A DNA stretch of 38,537 nucleotides from assembly GCA_024402695.1 (NCBI GenBank), contig JAKSTG010000026.1, positions 1-38,537 of the forward strand, written 5' to 3'. Both the position numbers and the translations under genes were made by a program. Position 1 is the first letter of the stretch, and the number at the start of each line of letters is the position of its first letter. This DNA comes from Treponema sp. (GTDB lineage Bacteria; Spirochaetota; Spirochaetia; Treponematales; Treponemataceae). This document shows, piece after piece, positions 24,699 through 32,726 of the stretch. Below the pieces are notes generated by a model, which had not been told where the DNA came from, did not search any database, and saw only the letters and a program-made list of their open reading frames with translations.

Positions 24699-26113
24699 TA
24701 CATGGCCCCCTTCATTTCAAGGCGGATCAGGTTGTTCATCTCGACTGCGTATTCCAGAGGAAGTTCTTTACTTACAGGATTTGCAAAGCCTGAAACGATC
24801 ATGCTCTTGGCTTCATCTTCAGGAATGCCGCGGCTCATAAGGTAGAAGACTGCATCGTTAGAAATACGTCCGATCTTTGCTTCGTGTCCAACGTCGCTGG
24901 AATCGTTCATTACCTGCATAGCAGGAATAGTGTCTGAACGGCTTTCTGAGTCCAGCATAAGGCTCTGACAACTTACAGAAGCCTTTGAATTAACGGCTTC
25001 TTTTGAGATATATACGGCTGAACGGTAAATTGAAGTTCCGCCGCCTTTAGAGATGGATTTTGTTGTAATAACAGACTTTGTGTTAGGTGCCAGGTGAACC
25101 ATTTTGGCCCCTGTATCCAGGTTCTGTCCGTTTCCTGCGAAGGTAACCCCTGTGAATTCTGAACGGGCGTTCTTTCCAACAAGGTCACTTTCCGGATAAA
25201 GGTATGAAACATGGGATCCGAAACTTCCCGAAACCCATTCGATGGCGGCATCTTCATCAACCTTTGCACGCTTTGTGTTCAGGTTGTACATGTTCTTTGA
25301 CCAGTTTTCGATTGTTGAATAGCGCAAGTGGGCGCCTTTCTTTACGAAAAGTTCTACACATCCTGCGTGAAGGTTTGCCACGTTGTATTTTGGAGCGGAA
25401 CATCCTTCAATGAAGTGGAGGTCTGCGCCTTCATCTACAATGATAAGGGTGTGCTCAAACTGTCCTGCACCTTTTGCGTTCAGACGGAAGTAAGACTGGA
25501 GAGGAAATGAAAGTTTTACACCTTTTGGAACGTAAACAAAGGATCCGCCTGACCATACGGCGCCGTGAAGGGCTGCAAACTTGTGGTCTTTAGGAGTAAC
25601 AAGAGTCATGAAGTAATGTTTTACCATTGGTCCCCATTCTTCGCTTTTAAGGGCTTCTTCGAATCCCAGGTAGATTACGCCCTGTTTAAGAACTTCATCC
25701 TGGACATTGTGGTAAACCAGTTCCGAGTCGTACTGGGCACCAACCCCGGCAAGACTTTTGCGTTCAGCTTCAGGAATACCGAGCTTTTCAAAGGAATCCT
25801 TGATGTCATCCGGAACATTTTCCCAGGTGTTTGCCATGTCAGTCTTTGGTTTTACGTATGTGGCAATGTTTTCCATGTGGAGTTCCGAAATGTCCGGACC
25901 CCAATCAGGTGTTCTAAGCTGATTGTATACTTCCAATGATTTCAGACGGAATTCGCGCATCCATTCTGGGTCGCCTTTTTCTTCTGAAAGCTTCATTACG
26001 ATGTCCGGAGTAAGACCGCTTTCCATGCGGTAGAAGTCTTTCTCGTTTTCTTCGTAACGGAAGTCGTAAAGTGAATGATCTATGTCTTTAACGTCTGTCT
26101 TATTTTCTGCCAT
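24698..26113 (-). CDS. sufB: Fe-S assembly scaffold protein SufB
   Basis: 471 aa, typical SufB length. Conserved SufB stretches include VYVPKGVKLSFPLQSYFRLN, IVDEGADLHFIEGCSAPKYN, YSTIENWSKNMYNLNTKRA and the C-terminal EAKIGRISNDAVFYLMSRGI. It forms the SufBC2D complex and receives sulfur from SufSU. It begins 2 nt after the sufC stop and its own stop overlaps the sufD start, so stoichiometry is set by coupling. Confidence 0.95.
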   Translation of the reverse strand: MAENKTDVKDIDHSLYDFRYEENEKDFYRMESGLTPDIVMKLSEEKGDPEWMREFRLKSLEVYNQLRTPDWGPDISELHMENIATYVKPKTDMANTWENVPDDIKDSFEKLGIPEAERKSLAGVGAQYDSELVYHNVQDEVLKQGVIYLGFEEALKSEEWGPMVKHYFMTLVTPKDHKFAALHGAVWSGGSFVYVPKGVKLSFPLQSYFRLNAKGAGQFEHTLIIVDEGADLHFIEGCSAPKYNVANLHAGCVELFVKKGAHLRYSTIENWSKNMYNLNTKRAKVDEDAAIEWVSGSFGSHVSYLYPESDLVGKNARSEFTGVTFAGNGQNLDTGAKMVHLAPNTKSVITTKSISKGGGTSIYRSAVYISKEAVNSKASVSCQSLMLDSESRSDTIPAMQVMNDSSDVGHEAKIGRISNDAVFYLMSRGIPEDEAKSMIVSGFANPVSKELPLEYAVEMNNLIRLEMKGAM

Positions 26114-26115
26114 GT

Positions 26116-26856
26116 TTATTTTCCGAGGTAAGCTTCGAATCCTTTTTCGTTGATTTCTTTTACAAGGCTTCCGTCACCGGTCTTGATGATCTGTCCTTTT
26201 ACAAGGATGTGAGTGTAGTCTACATTCAGGCTTTCAAGAATCTTTGTAGAGTGGGTGATGATCAGAAGGGATCCGCCTACAGATTTCATGTATTCTTCGA
26301 TTCCTTTTGAAACTGTGCGTACAGCATCAACGTCAAGACCTGAGTCTGTTTCATCAAGAATGGCAAGCTTTGGTTTGAGCATAAGCAGCTGAAGGATTTC
26401 GCTCTTCTTGCGTTCTCCTCCGGAGAAACCTACGTTCAGGTCGCGTTTAGCGTAAGATTCGTCCATATTCAGGATTTCCATGCAGCGTTTCAGCTCTTTC
26501 TGGAACTGGAAAAGCTTTACGTGTTCACCTGTCTTGTTCTGGATTGAGGCACGGATAAAGCTTTCGAGGGAGATTCCTGGTACTTCAAGAGGTGCCTGGA
26601 AACTCATGAAAAGGCCTGCTTTGGCACGTTTGTCTGTTGAGAAATCTGAAATGTCTTCTCCGTCGAAAATGATTTTTCCGGAAGTCATTTTATATACAGG
26701 GTTTCCCATAAGGGTATTACCTAAAGAAGATTTACCTGCTCCGTTAGGTCCCATAAGAACATGAACTTCTCCCGGATTTATCTGCAGGCTTAATCCGCGA
26801 AGGATTTCCTTGTCTTCAACACCTGAAAAAACGTTCTGAACATCAAGCAATGCCAT
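26116..26856 (-). CDS. sufC: Fe-S assembly ATPase SufC
   Basis: 246 aa from the ATG at 26856. A longer frame to 26943 is rejected because TTGGAG lies just upstream of 26856 and the product MALLDVQNVFSGVEDKEIL begins as SufC does. Walker A GPNGAGKSS (36-44), signature FSGGERKKSE and Walker B LAILDETDSGLD are all SufC-specific forms. It is the first gene of sufCBD. A possible minus-strand promoter (TTGATA, 17 bp, TATCTT) lies in the AT-rich gap between it and the divergent IIA gene. Confidence 0.95.
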   Translation of the reverse strand: MALLDVQNVFSGVEDKEILRGLSLQINPGEVHVLMGPNGAGKSSLGNTLMGNPVYKMTSGKIIFDGEDISDFSTDKRAKAGLFMSFQAPLEVPGISLESFIRASIQNKTGEHVKLFQFQKELKRCMEILNMDESYAKRDLNVGFSGGERKKSEILQLLMLKPKLAILDETDSGLDVDAVRTVSKGIEEYMKSVGGSLLIITHSTKILESLNVDYTHILVKGQIIKTGDGSLVKEINEKGFEAYLGK

Positions 26857-26987
26857 ATATACTCCAATGATTTGTTTGAAAATCGTGCTAATATAAAGAT
26901 AATAAAACATTTTTATTTTATCAAATTTTGTATTCATTCTCAATTAGCAGGTTTTTACAGGAATAAAATGTTATAAAAAATAAAATG

Positions 26988-27016
26988 TTGACAAAAAAAC
27001 GTAATCAATGCAAAAT
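26988..27016 (+). promoter_or_regulatory. Promoter of the HTH-IIA gene
   Basis: A perfect -35 TTGACA (26988-26993), a 17-bp spacer, then CAAAAT (27011-27016; 4 of 6). The leader of about 37 nt carries AAGGTGG (27048-27054), 6 nt before the ATG at 27061. Confidence 0.65.
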
Positions 27017-27060
27017 ACCGTAAAGATTTCAAAAATATTACATTGTTAAGGTGGTTTTAG

Positions 27061-27705
27061 ATGGATGGGGATATCCTTACAATTGAAGAAGTAGCAAAAT
27101 ACCTTCGCGTATCAGAAAGAACTGTTTATGACTGGGCCCAGAAAGGAGAAATTCCAGCCGGCAAAATCGGAACAGTATGGCGCTTCAAGAAAACAGAAGT
27201 TGAAAACTGGGTTAATGCCCGTCTTTCTTCAGATCTTCAGAAACAGAACGAAACTGTTGTACAGGTAAAAAACATCCTTTCACCGGACAGAGTGGTATTC
27301 ATCAACCATACATCAAAACGTGATGCTCTTACACAGCTTGCTGATGTTCTTGCTACCGCTCCGCAGGTAAAAAATGCCCAGGAACTTACTCAGGAAATCA
27401 TGAACCGTGAAGACCTTATGTCTACAGCCATCGGACGCGGAATTGCTATTCCACACGTTCGCCTTTCCTCTGTAACTGACCTTGTTATGGCTGTTGGGGT
27501 TTGTAAAAAGCCTGTTGAAGACTATCAGTCAATTGATGACGTTCCGGTTCAGCTGCTTTTCATGATCGCCGCAGCCTATAACCAGCACTCATACTATCTG
27601 AAAACAATCTCTCACTTCTCGGGAATGCTCAAAAGCGCAGAACTTCGTGAAAAAATGCTTAATGCAGAAACAGAACGCGAAGTTTACGAACTTTTACTGG
27701 GTTAA
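27061..27705 (+). CDS. DNA-binding HTH (excisionase/MerR type) fused to PTS EIIA domain
   Basis: 214 aa in two parts. Residues 1-55 are a helix-turn-helix of the excisionase/MerR type (TIEEVAKYLRVSERTVYDWA, then IGTVWRFKKTEVENW). Residues about 68-214 are a fructose/nitrogen-type EIIA (PtsN) domain with the phospho-acceptor His132 in the context GIAIPHVR. It could sense phosphotransferase state and act on DNA directly. No EI, HPr or EIIBC gene is in the window. It is divergent from sufC with its own promoter and a good Shine-Dalgarno, and convergent with the next gene with only 10 nt between stops. Confidence 0.88.
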   Translation: MDGDILTIEEVAKYLRVSERTVYDWAQKGEIPAGKIGTVWRFKKTEVENWVNARLSSDLQKQNETVVQVKNILSPDRVVFINHTSKRDALTQLADVLATAPQVKNAQELTQEIMNREDLMSTAIGRGIAIPHVRLSSVTDLVMAVGVCKKPVEDYQSIDDVPVQLLFMIAAAYNQHSYYLKTISHFSGMLKSAELREKMLNAETEREVYELLLG

Positions 27706-27715
27706 TTTCCTGTAA

Positions 27716-28861
27716 TCAATCAACAACAATCCATTTACTTCTGTCCTGGTGCTCCGCCGAAATCATGCCTGGAGTTACCGGGGCAGTAGTCTCACACATA
27801 AGATAACTTCCGTAACTAGTTTCAAATCTCTGTCCCATTCCGTTTACGTCGAAGGCACACATGGCATGGCTGAATTCTCTGGAAATCAGAAGAATGGAGT
27901 CTATGTTTGCTTCCTGCATTATGCAGCAAAGAAGAAGACTTCTTGAATCGCAGTCTGAGCCTTTTCCGCAGATGGCTTTTACAGGAGGAGTCAGGTCTGA
28001 AGAGTTCTTTGTCTGGTTTCTTTCGTAGTTGAATCCCTGTGTCCATGTCAGAAGACGGGAAACATATTCTGTGTCAGGATCTTCACGGCGGGCTTTAATG
28101 CATTCCTTGTACAGTTTTGCATAAATATCGTCAGAAACCCGTGTCAGGCGGCCAAAATTGTCACGGAAAACAAGTCTGTAATAGCGTTGCCAGGCTTCTT
28201 TCCATAAAGGATGGTTTCCGTAAAGAGTCAGAACTCCGAATTCCATATCTACCAGGAACTGGGATGCGTCTTCATCAGATTTGTCGATGGTAGTTGTCAC
28301 TCTTTTTCCGTTTATTGTCAGGTTTACGGTTTTGTCACCTTCTTTAGGGAAGGCATAGGCAAGGAAAACTCCGGGATTTCTTGAAGTAATATCTGAAACT
28401 GTAAGGGAATTGAGTATTGAAATGATGAACTGCTGGCATTTTTCGAACTGTCCCTTTGGGGAATATGCGATAACCGAAATAAAGGTATCCGGTTTTTCAA
28501 GAGGTGCGGTTACTGACCAGCCTGAATAGTCCTGGTCCAGAGTCATATCAAATGAAGATACTGAACACTCGTTTCCTTCCCATTTGACCATGTCATAGGA
28601 AGCCTTTGCTTTAAGCTTTGACATGGCGGTTTCAAGGACATCAAAAGCAGAGGAATTCTCTTTTTCCTGTACTTTTACAATAAGCTGTACCGGAGTTCCC
28701 TGGTGCTTGAAAAGGTATGAGTTGTTCTCTGTGTCAGCCTGTTCTATATAGAAACCTTCAGGTAGATCAAGGGTATAGTTCAGGGCTTTATCGCCGATTA
28801 TTTCGGCAGAAAGGGAAGCGGCAAGCAAAAGAGAAAGTAAAAGTACTGTAAGTTTCTTCAT
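27716..28861 (-). CDS. Secreted transglutaminase-like protein
   Basis: 381 aa from the ATG at 28861, preceded by AAGGA. The codon at 28879 is rejected because the signal peptide MKKLTVLLLSLLLAASLSAE starts at 28861. The C-terminal part (about 285-345) looks like a transglutaminase/papain-like core: Cys in GKGSDCDSRSLLL and His in EFSHAMCAF, with later polar residues as possible third members. The N-terminal 150 residues form a beta-rich domain resembling lipid- or protein-binding PsbP/DcrB-like folds only loosely. The probable location is the periplasm. The substrate (peptide or peptidoglycan crosslink) is unknown. Confidence 0.75.
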   Translation of the reverse strand: MKKLTVLLLSLLLAASLSAEIIGDKALNYTLDLPEGFYIEQADTENNSYLFKHQGTPVQLIVKVQEKENSSAFDVLETAMSKLKAKASYDMVKWEGNECSVSSFDMTLDQDYSGWSVTAPLEKPDTFISVIAYSPKGQFEKCQQFIISILNSLTVSDITSRNPGVFLAYAFPKEGDKTVNLTINGKRVTTTIDKSDEDASQFLVDMEFGVLTLYGNHPLWKEAWQRYYRLVFRDNFGRLTRVSDDIYAKLYKECIKARREDPDTEYVSRLLTWTQGFNYERNQTKNSSDLTPPVKAICGKGSDCDSRSLLLCCIMQEANIDSILLISREFSHAMCAFDVNGMGQRFETSYGSYLMCETTAPVTPGMISAEHQDRSKWIVVD

Positions 28862-28891
28862 TATTTTTTCCTTATACATTAAGATTATCGT

Positions 28892-29566
28892 ATGACTCAG
28901 GTACCTGTTTTATACGAAAATGACGAAATCTATATCATAAACAAACCAACCGGTGTTTCGGTACAAGGGGGAGCTGGAATCTCACATCCTCTGGATGAGG
29001 AATTTGCAAAGCAGGTCGGTCAGAAGATTTACCTGGTTCACCGCCTTGATAAAGATACTGCAGGGCTTATGATCATAGCAAAGACACCCCAGGCAGCCTC
29101 CAAATGGACCAAGCTTATTTCCTCAAAACAGGTTCAGAAGACCTATACAGCCTACTGTTTCGGGACTCTTTCCAAGAAGAAGGGCGTGATCAACGATACT
29201 GTTATTCAGCACGGGGAACACAAGGTTGCCGTAACAAATTACAGGGTTCTGTCGGAATTTGAGGCGGAATGCAAGGTTACTGGGGAAGACGGCCAGGAAA
29301 AAGCCGAAAAAATCATGATTTCCCAGATAGAACTGGAGCTTCAGACCGGCCGTATGCACCAGATCCGTATACATCTTTCAAAGAATAACTGTCCGATTAT
29401 CGGGGATGACAGCCACGGAAACTTCAAACTGAATAAACTTATCAAGAAAGCACATAAAATCAAGACTCTTCAGCTTTATTCCACAAGACTTGCGGTTCCA
29501 CTGGAGGGAAAGAACAAAGTCTTTGAAATAGCTGATGATTTCTCATTAAAACTGGAAAATAACTAG
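28892..29566 (+). CDS. RluA-family pseudouridine synthase
   Basis: A 224-aa single-domain enzyme without an S4 domain, the size of RluA itself. The catalytic motif HRLDKDTAGLMI places Asp53 as the nucleophile; KPTGVSVQGG and LQTGRMHQIRIHL are the other family blocks. It converts uridine to pseudouridine in rRNA or tRNA; the target is not predictable here. It is divergent from the transglutaminase-like gene with a 30-nt gap. There is no Shine-Dalgarno; TAAGAT (28880-28885) lies 6 nt before the ATG, so a leaderless mRNA is possible. Confidence 0.9.
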   Translation: MTQVPVLYENDEIYIINKPTGVSVQGGAGISHPLDEEFAKQVGQKIYLVHRLDKDTAGLMIIAKTPQAASKWTKLISSKQVQKTYTAYCFGTLSKKKGVINDTVIQHGEHKVAVTNYRVLSEFEAECKVTGEDGQEKAEKIMISQIELELQTGRMHQIRIHLSKNNCPIIGDDSHGNFKLNKLIKKAHKIKTLQLYSTRLAVPLEGKNKVFEIADDFSLKLENN

Positions 29567-29569
29567 ATA

Positions 29570-29598
29570 TACACATTAAGGCATTTAACTGATAGAAT
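29570..29598 (+). promoter_or_regulatory. Candidate promoter of the GH43 gene
   Basis: TACACA (29570-29575; 4 of 6), a 17-bp spacer and TAGAAT (29593-29598; 5 of 6). The predicted start is near 29605, upstream of the palindrome at 29614-29627. Confidence 0.5.
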
Positions 29599-29613
29599 AT
29601 TTTTTGAAGGTAG

Positions 29614-29627
29614 GTTAAACGTTTAAC
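29614..29627. promoter_or_regulatory. Perfect 14-bp palindromic operator GTTAAACGTTTAAC
   Basis: A perfect 14-bp inverted repeat, CG-centred like LacI-family and CcpA-type operators, ending 1 nt before the GH43 start codon and lying downstream of the likely transcription start. It shares AAACGTTT with the sites at 17694 and 23472. Its location fits a repressor block. Confidence 0.7.
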
Positions 29628-29628
29628 T

Positions 29629-31128
29629 ATGAAGAAATATCTTTATGCCGTGGCAGTATCTGCGGCTCTGGTATTTGCATCCTGTGCAACATCAGAAAAT
29701 CTCAAGGAAAACAATAAAAACTCAATGGAGACAACTATGTCAGAAATTACTATCGATACTGTATCAAATGTGATGTCTAAATGGGAGAACAACAACAATC
29801 CTGTTCTGCCAAACTTTTACTGTGCTGACCCTACAGCGGTAGTTTATGAAGGAAGATTATACGTAATCGGTACAAACGACCATCAGATGTATAAGAACCT
29901 TAAAAAGGACGAAGAAGTTAATTACGGGTATATAAACACTCTTGCCGTAATGTCTACTGATGATATGGCAAACTGGACTTTCCACGGAGAAATCCCTGTT
30001 TCAAGAATCGCAAAATGGGCGGGTAATTCCTGGGCTCCATCTATTGCTTCCCGTGTAGAAGAAGACGGACTGACTCACTTTTACCTTTATTTTGCCAATG
30101 GCGGTAACGGTATCGGGGTATTGACAGCAACATCTCCTCTGGGACCTTGGAAGGATCCTGTAGGAAAAGCCCTTATCAGCCGCGGTGTAAAAGGTCTTGG
30201 AAAATGTGATTGGCTTTTTGACCCTGGAGTATGTATTGATGATAAAGGGGACGGATACCTTGCTTTTGGCGGCGGCCCTGGACACGACAACTGTAAAATC
30301 GTAAAACTCGGAAAAGATATGGTAAGCCTTGATATGGAAACCGGCATTGTGGCACTTCCTGCAACTCCAAATCACTTCGAAGCCAATGAATTGAACTATG
30401 TAAACGGAACTTACGTCCTTTCTTACTGTTCTGCATGGGATATTCAGCCTGCCGCAGAAATGTGTTACATGACAAGCAAGACCCCTCTGGTTGCTGATTC
30501 ATGGAAAAACGGCGGCTCTTTCTTTAAGAATACAGGTGCTTTCGGAATGGGGTACGGTAACAACCATTCTCACATCGAAAAGTTCGGTGACAAATATTAC
30601 ATGATCTATCAGGCACATGACCTGCACAATCTGTTCGGTGTAAAAGGCGACTGCCGCAATATCAATATTGATGTTCTTGAAATGAATGAAGCAGATGGAA
30701 CAATCGCTGTTTGTAAGGGAACTAAGTCCGGAGCTCCTCAGATCAAAAAGGCATCTCCATTTGTAAAGACTTCTTTTGCAACTCTGGCAACAGGTTCAGG
30801 TTTTGAGTACAACTATGTGACAGGGGATCCTTACGTGACTGTATCGGCTGCAACAAGAGATACAATCGGCGGATGGACAATGGTTAAGCAGATGGATCTT
30901 TCAAAGACTGCAGAAAAAATCACTGTACGCGGAAAAGGTAAGGGACTTCTGTATGTAATGGTTGATTCAAACAGACTTGCAGACATTAAGCCTGTTTGTG
31001 AAATCCGCTTTGATTCTGATTCCATGACAGAGGTAACCGAAAAACTTTCAGCCATTGAAGCCGGTGATCATAACCTTTATTTCGTATTCTCTAACGGTCT
31101 TGAATTAGACTGGTGGGTTATGGAATAA
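29629..31128 (+). CDS. GH43 arabinofuranosidase/xylosidase-type lipoprotein with CBM6-like tail
   Basis: 499 aa. The signal peptide ends in a spirochaetal lipobox (VFASC, Cys19), so the enzyme is probably membrane-anchored. Residues about 55-370 form the five-blade GH43 domain: catalytic base Asp67 (FYCADPTAVV), pKa-modulating Asp198 (WLFDPGVCI) and general acid Glu251 (NHFEANEL). Residues about 390-499 look like a CBM6-type beta-sandwich (TGDPYVTVSAATRDTIGGW ... NLYFVFSNGLELDWW). GH43 plus CBM6 is typical of arabinoxylan arabinofuranohydrolases, though xylosidases share it. An operator sits directly before the start. The epimerase gene follows by 8 nt. Confidence 0.87.
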   Translation: MKKYLYAVAVSAALVFASCATSENLKENNKNSMETTMSEITIDTVSNVMSKWENNNNPVLPNFYCADPTAVVYEGRLYVIGTNDHQMYKNLKKDEEVNYGYINTLAVMSTDDMANWTFHGEIPVSRIAKWAGNSWAPSIASRVEEDGLTHFYLYFANGGNGIGVLTATSPLGPWKDPVGKALISRGVKGLGKCDWLFDPGVCIDDKGDGYLAFGGGPGHDNCKIVKLGKDMVSLDMETGIVALPATPNHFEANELNYVNGTYVLSYCSAWDIQPAAEMCYMTSKTPLVADSWKNGGSFFKNTGAFGMGYGNNHSHIEKFGDKYYMIYQAHDLHNLFGVKGDCRNINIDVLEMNEADGTIAVCKGTKSGAPQIKKASPFVKTSFATLATGSGFEYNYVTGDPYVTVSAATRDTIGGWTMVKQMDLSKTAEKITVRGKGKGLLYVMVDSNRLADIKPVCEIRFDSDSMTEVTEKLSAIEAGDHNLYFVFSNGLELDWWVME

Positions 31129-31129
31129 T
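31100..31129 (+). promoter_or_regulatory. Candidate internal promoter of the epimerase gene
   Basis: TTGAAT (31100-31105), an 18-bp spacer and extended -10 TGG-AATAAT (31124-31129), ending 7 nt before the ATG at 31137. It lies inside the 3' end of the GH43 gene. No Shine-Dalgarno precedes the ATG. Confidence 0.45.
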
Positions 31130-31136
31130 TTACCCT

Positions 31137-32726
31137 ATGGGTGAAAATACAATTACAGTCGGCGTTACAGGCGCCGACGGTGCAATGGGCGGCGAAGTTG
31201 TCGCCCATCTTCTTTCTTCAAAAAACAATTACCAGCTCAGGCTTTTTATTTATGACAGAGTAAAAAGATACAGACCTTTTTTCAAAAGCCTTCTGAAGAA
31301 GGGCAAGGGTAGAATCACAATAGTCCGGGGCGATCTGAAAAACTACGATGAAGTAGAACAGTTCGTTACTGGTTGTGATTACGTGATTCATTGCGGAGCT
31401 GTAATTCCTCCAAAATCAGACCACAATCCGGAAAATACAAAAGACACAAACCTTACCGGAACAGAAAATGTAGTTCGTGCCATTCACGAAAGCGGTCGCG
31501 AAAAGGAAATCAAACTGGTTCATATTTCCACTGTTGCAGTTTACGGAAACCGTAACTACAAACATCTCTGGGCCCGCATGGGGGATCCGGTTATGTCCAG
31601 TCCATACGATTACTATTCGGCCTACAAAATTAAGGGAGAACGGGTAGTTTTGGAAAGTGATATTCCTAACTGGGTAATCCTTCGTCAGACAGCTGTTTAT
31701 CATAAATACTTTCTTGCAAACAACATGAACGACGGGCTTATGTTCCACACCTGCTGGAACTCGCCTTTGGAATGGTGTACTGACAGAGACTCTGGTCTTT
31801 GTATCCAGAACTTGGTTGATTTTGACCTGGAAGGAAAACTGGAAGGATTCTGGCAGAAGGATTATAACATCGGTGGCGGTGCTTCCTGCCGCGAAACAGG
31901 TTACGATACTTTCAACCAGGGCTTTGCACTTATGGGGGCAAATGCAGAAAAATTCTTTGAGCCTTACTGGAACATTCCGAGAAACTTCCATGGTGTCTGG
32001 TATACAGACAGTCATGTTCTTGATGACTGGCTTCATTACAGAACTGAAAGCAGTGCCGACTACTGGCGTCGTATGGCCAAAGAACTCTGGTATTACAAAC
32101 TTGGTGCCATCGTTCCGTCTGTGTTAATCAGAAAACTTGCCATTGAACGCCTTCTTAAAAATTCAAATGCTCCTATGAACTGGGTTAAGACAAACAAGGA
32201 AGGCAGAATCGATGCCTTCTTTGGAGGAAGAAAAGCCCTTGAAGAGCTTCCAAAGACCTGGAAAGAATTTCCGGTTCTTTCAAAGGGACAGACTCCGGAT
32301 GGTTCTGTAGATTTTGCCGATCTGAAAGATGAAAGCAAAGCTGACCGCTTCCGTCTGGACCATGGCTATGACGAATCAAAAGCCGATTCAGAACTGGACA
32401 TTTCTGATATGAAGTCTGCCGCCGCTTTCCGTGGTGGTTCTGTGGAAAGTACAGAAATGCATAAAGGTGATCTTTATTCCCGCATAAACTGGAAATGTCA
32501 TAACGGTCATGTTTTTGCAGCCCGTCCTTATACAATTCTTAAAGCCGGTTTCTGGTGTCCTGAATGCTGTGAAGCTCCTGACTGGTCCTTTGATAAAATT
32601 TCACCACATGTTCCTTTCTATGGTCAGGTCTGGTATGACAGCCACAGAGAAGACGAGAAGGATAAGGTCTATCCTTACAGTGAACAGGAAGATGATGATC
32701 TTCTGGTTCCGGTGGAGAAACTCTGA
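31137..32726 (+). CDS. NAD-dependent epimerase/dehydratase-like protein with zinc-ribbon-like C-terminus
   Basis: 529 aa from the ATG at 31137 (a frame from 31113 would add eight unlikely residues). The N-terminal 300 residues are an extended SDR: dinucleotide-binding GADGAMGG (about 10-17), VIHCGAVIPP, ISTVAVYGN and the catalytic YxxxK in YYSAYKIKGERVV (about 161-173). Then come about 150 residues not assigned to a family and, near 452-480, WKCHNGHVF...FWCPECCEAP, a likely CxxH/CxxC metal-binding knuckle. Typical sugar epimerases are about 320 aa, so this is a long, unusual form. It overlaps the flavodoxin-type gene by 1 nt (TGATG). The substrate is unknown. Confidence 0.78.
   Translation: MGENTITVGVTGADGAMGGEVVAHLLSSKNNYQLRLFIYDRVKRYRPFFKSLLKKGKGRITIVRGDLKNYDEVEQFVTGCDYVIHCGAVIPPKSDHNPENTKDTNLTGTENVVRAIHESGREKEIKLVHISTVAVYGNRNYKHLWARMGDPVMSSPYDYYSAYKIKGERVVLESDIPNWVILRQTAVYHKYFLANNMNDGLMFHTCWNSPLEWCTDRDSGLCIQNLVDFDLEGKLEGFWQKDYNIGGGASCRETGYDTFNQGFALMGANAEKFFEPYWNIPRNFHGVWYTDSHVLDDWLHYRTESSADYWRRMAKELWYYKLGAIVPSVLIRKLAIERLLKNSNAPMNWVKTNKEGRIDAFFGGRKALEELPKTWKEFPVLSKGQTPDGSVDFADLKDESKADRFRLDHGYDESKADSELDISDMKSAAAFRGGSVESTEMHKGDLYSRINWKCHNGHVFAARPYTILKAGFWCPECCEAPDWSFDKISPHVPFYGQVWYDSHREDEKDKVYPYSEQEDDDLLVPVEKL

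Noticed and set aside
26857..26943. N-terminal extension of SufC
   Set aside because: AT-rich, contains likely promoter sequence, and the family start with a Shine-Dalgarno is at 26856.
29570..29598. Riboswitch or structured leader before the GH43 gene
   Set aside because: The leader is only about 24 nt, too short for a known riboswitch; the palindrome is better explained as a protein operator.
31416..32036. 206-aa open frame on the minus strand inside the epimerase gene
   Set aside because: It is antisense to a gene with clear SDR motifs, has no family motif, no Shine-Dalgarno or promoter, and its composition is that of a shadow frame.
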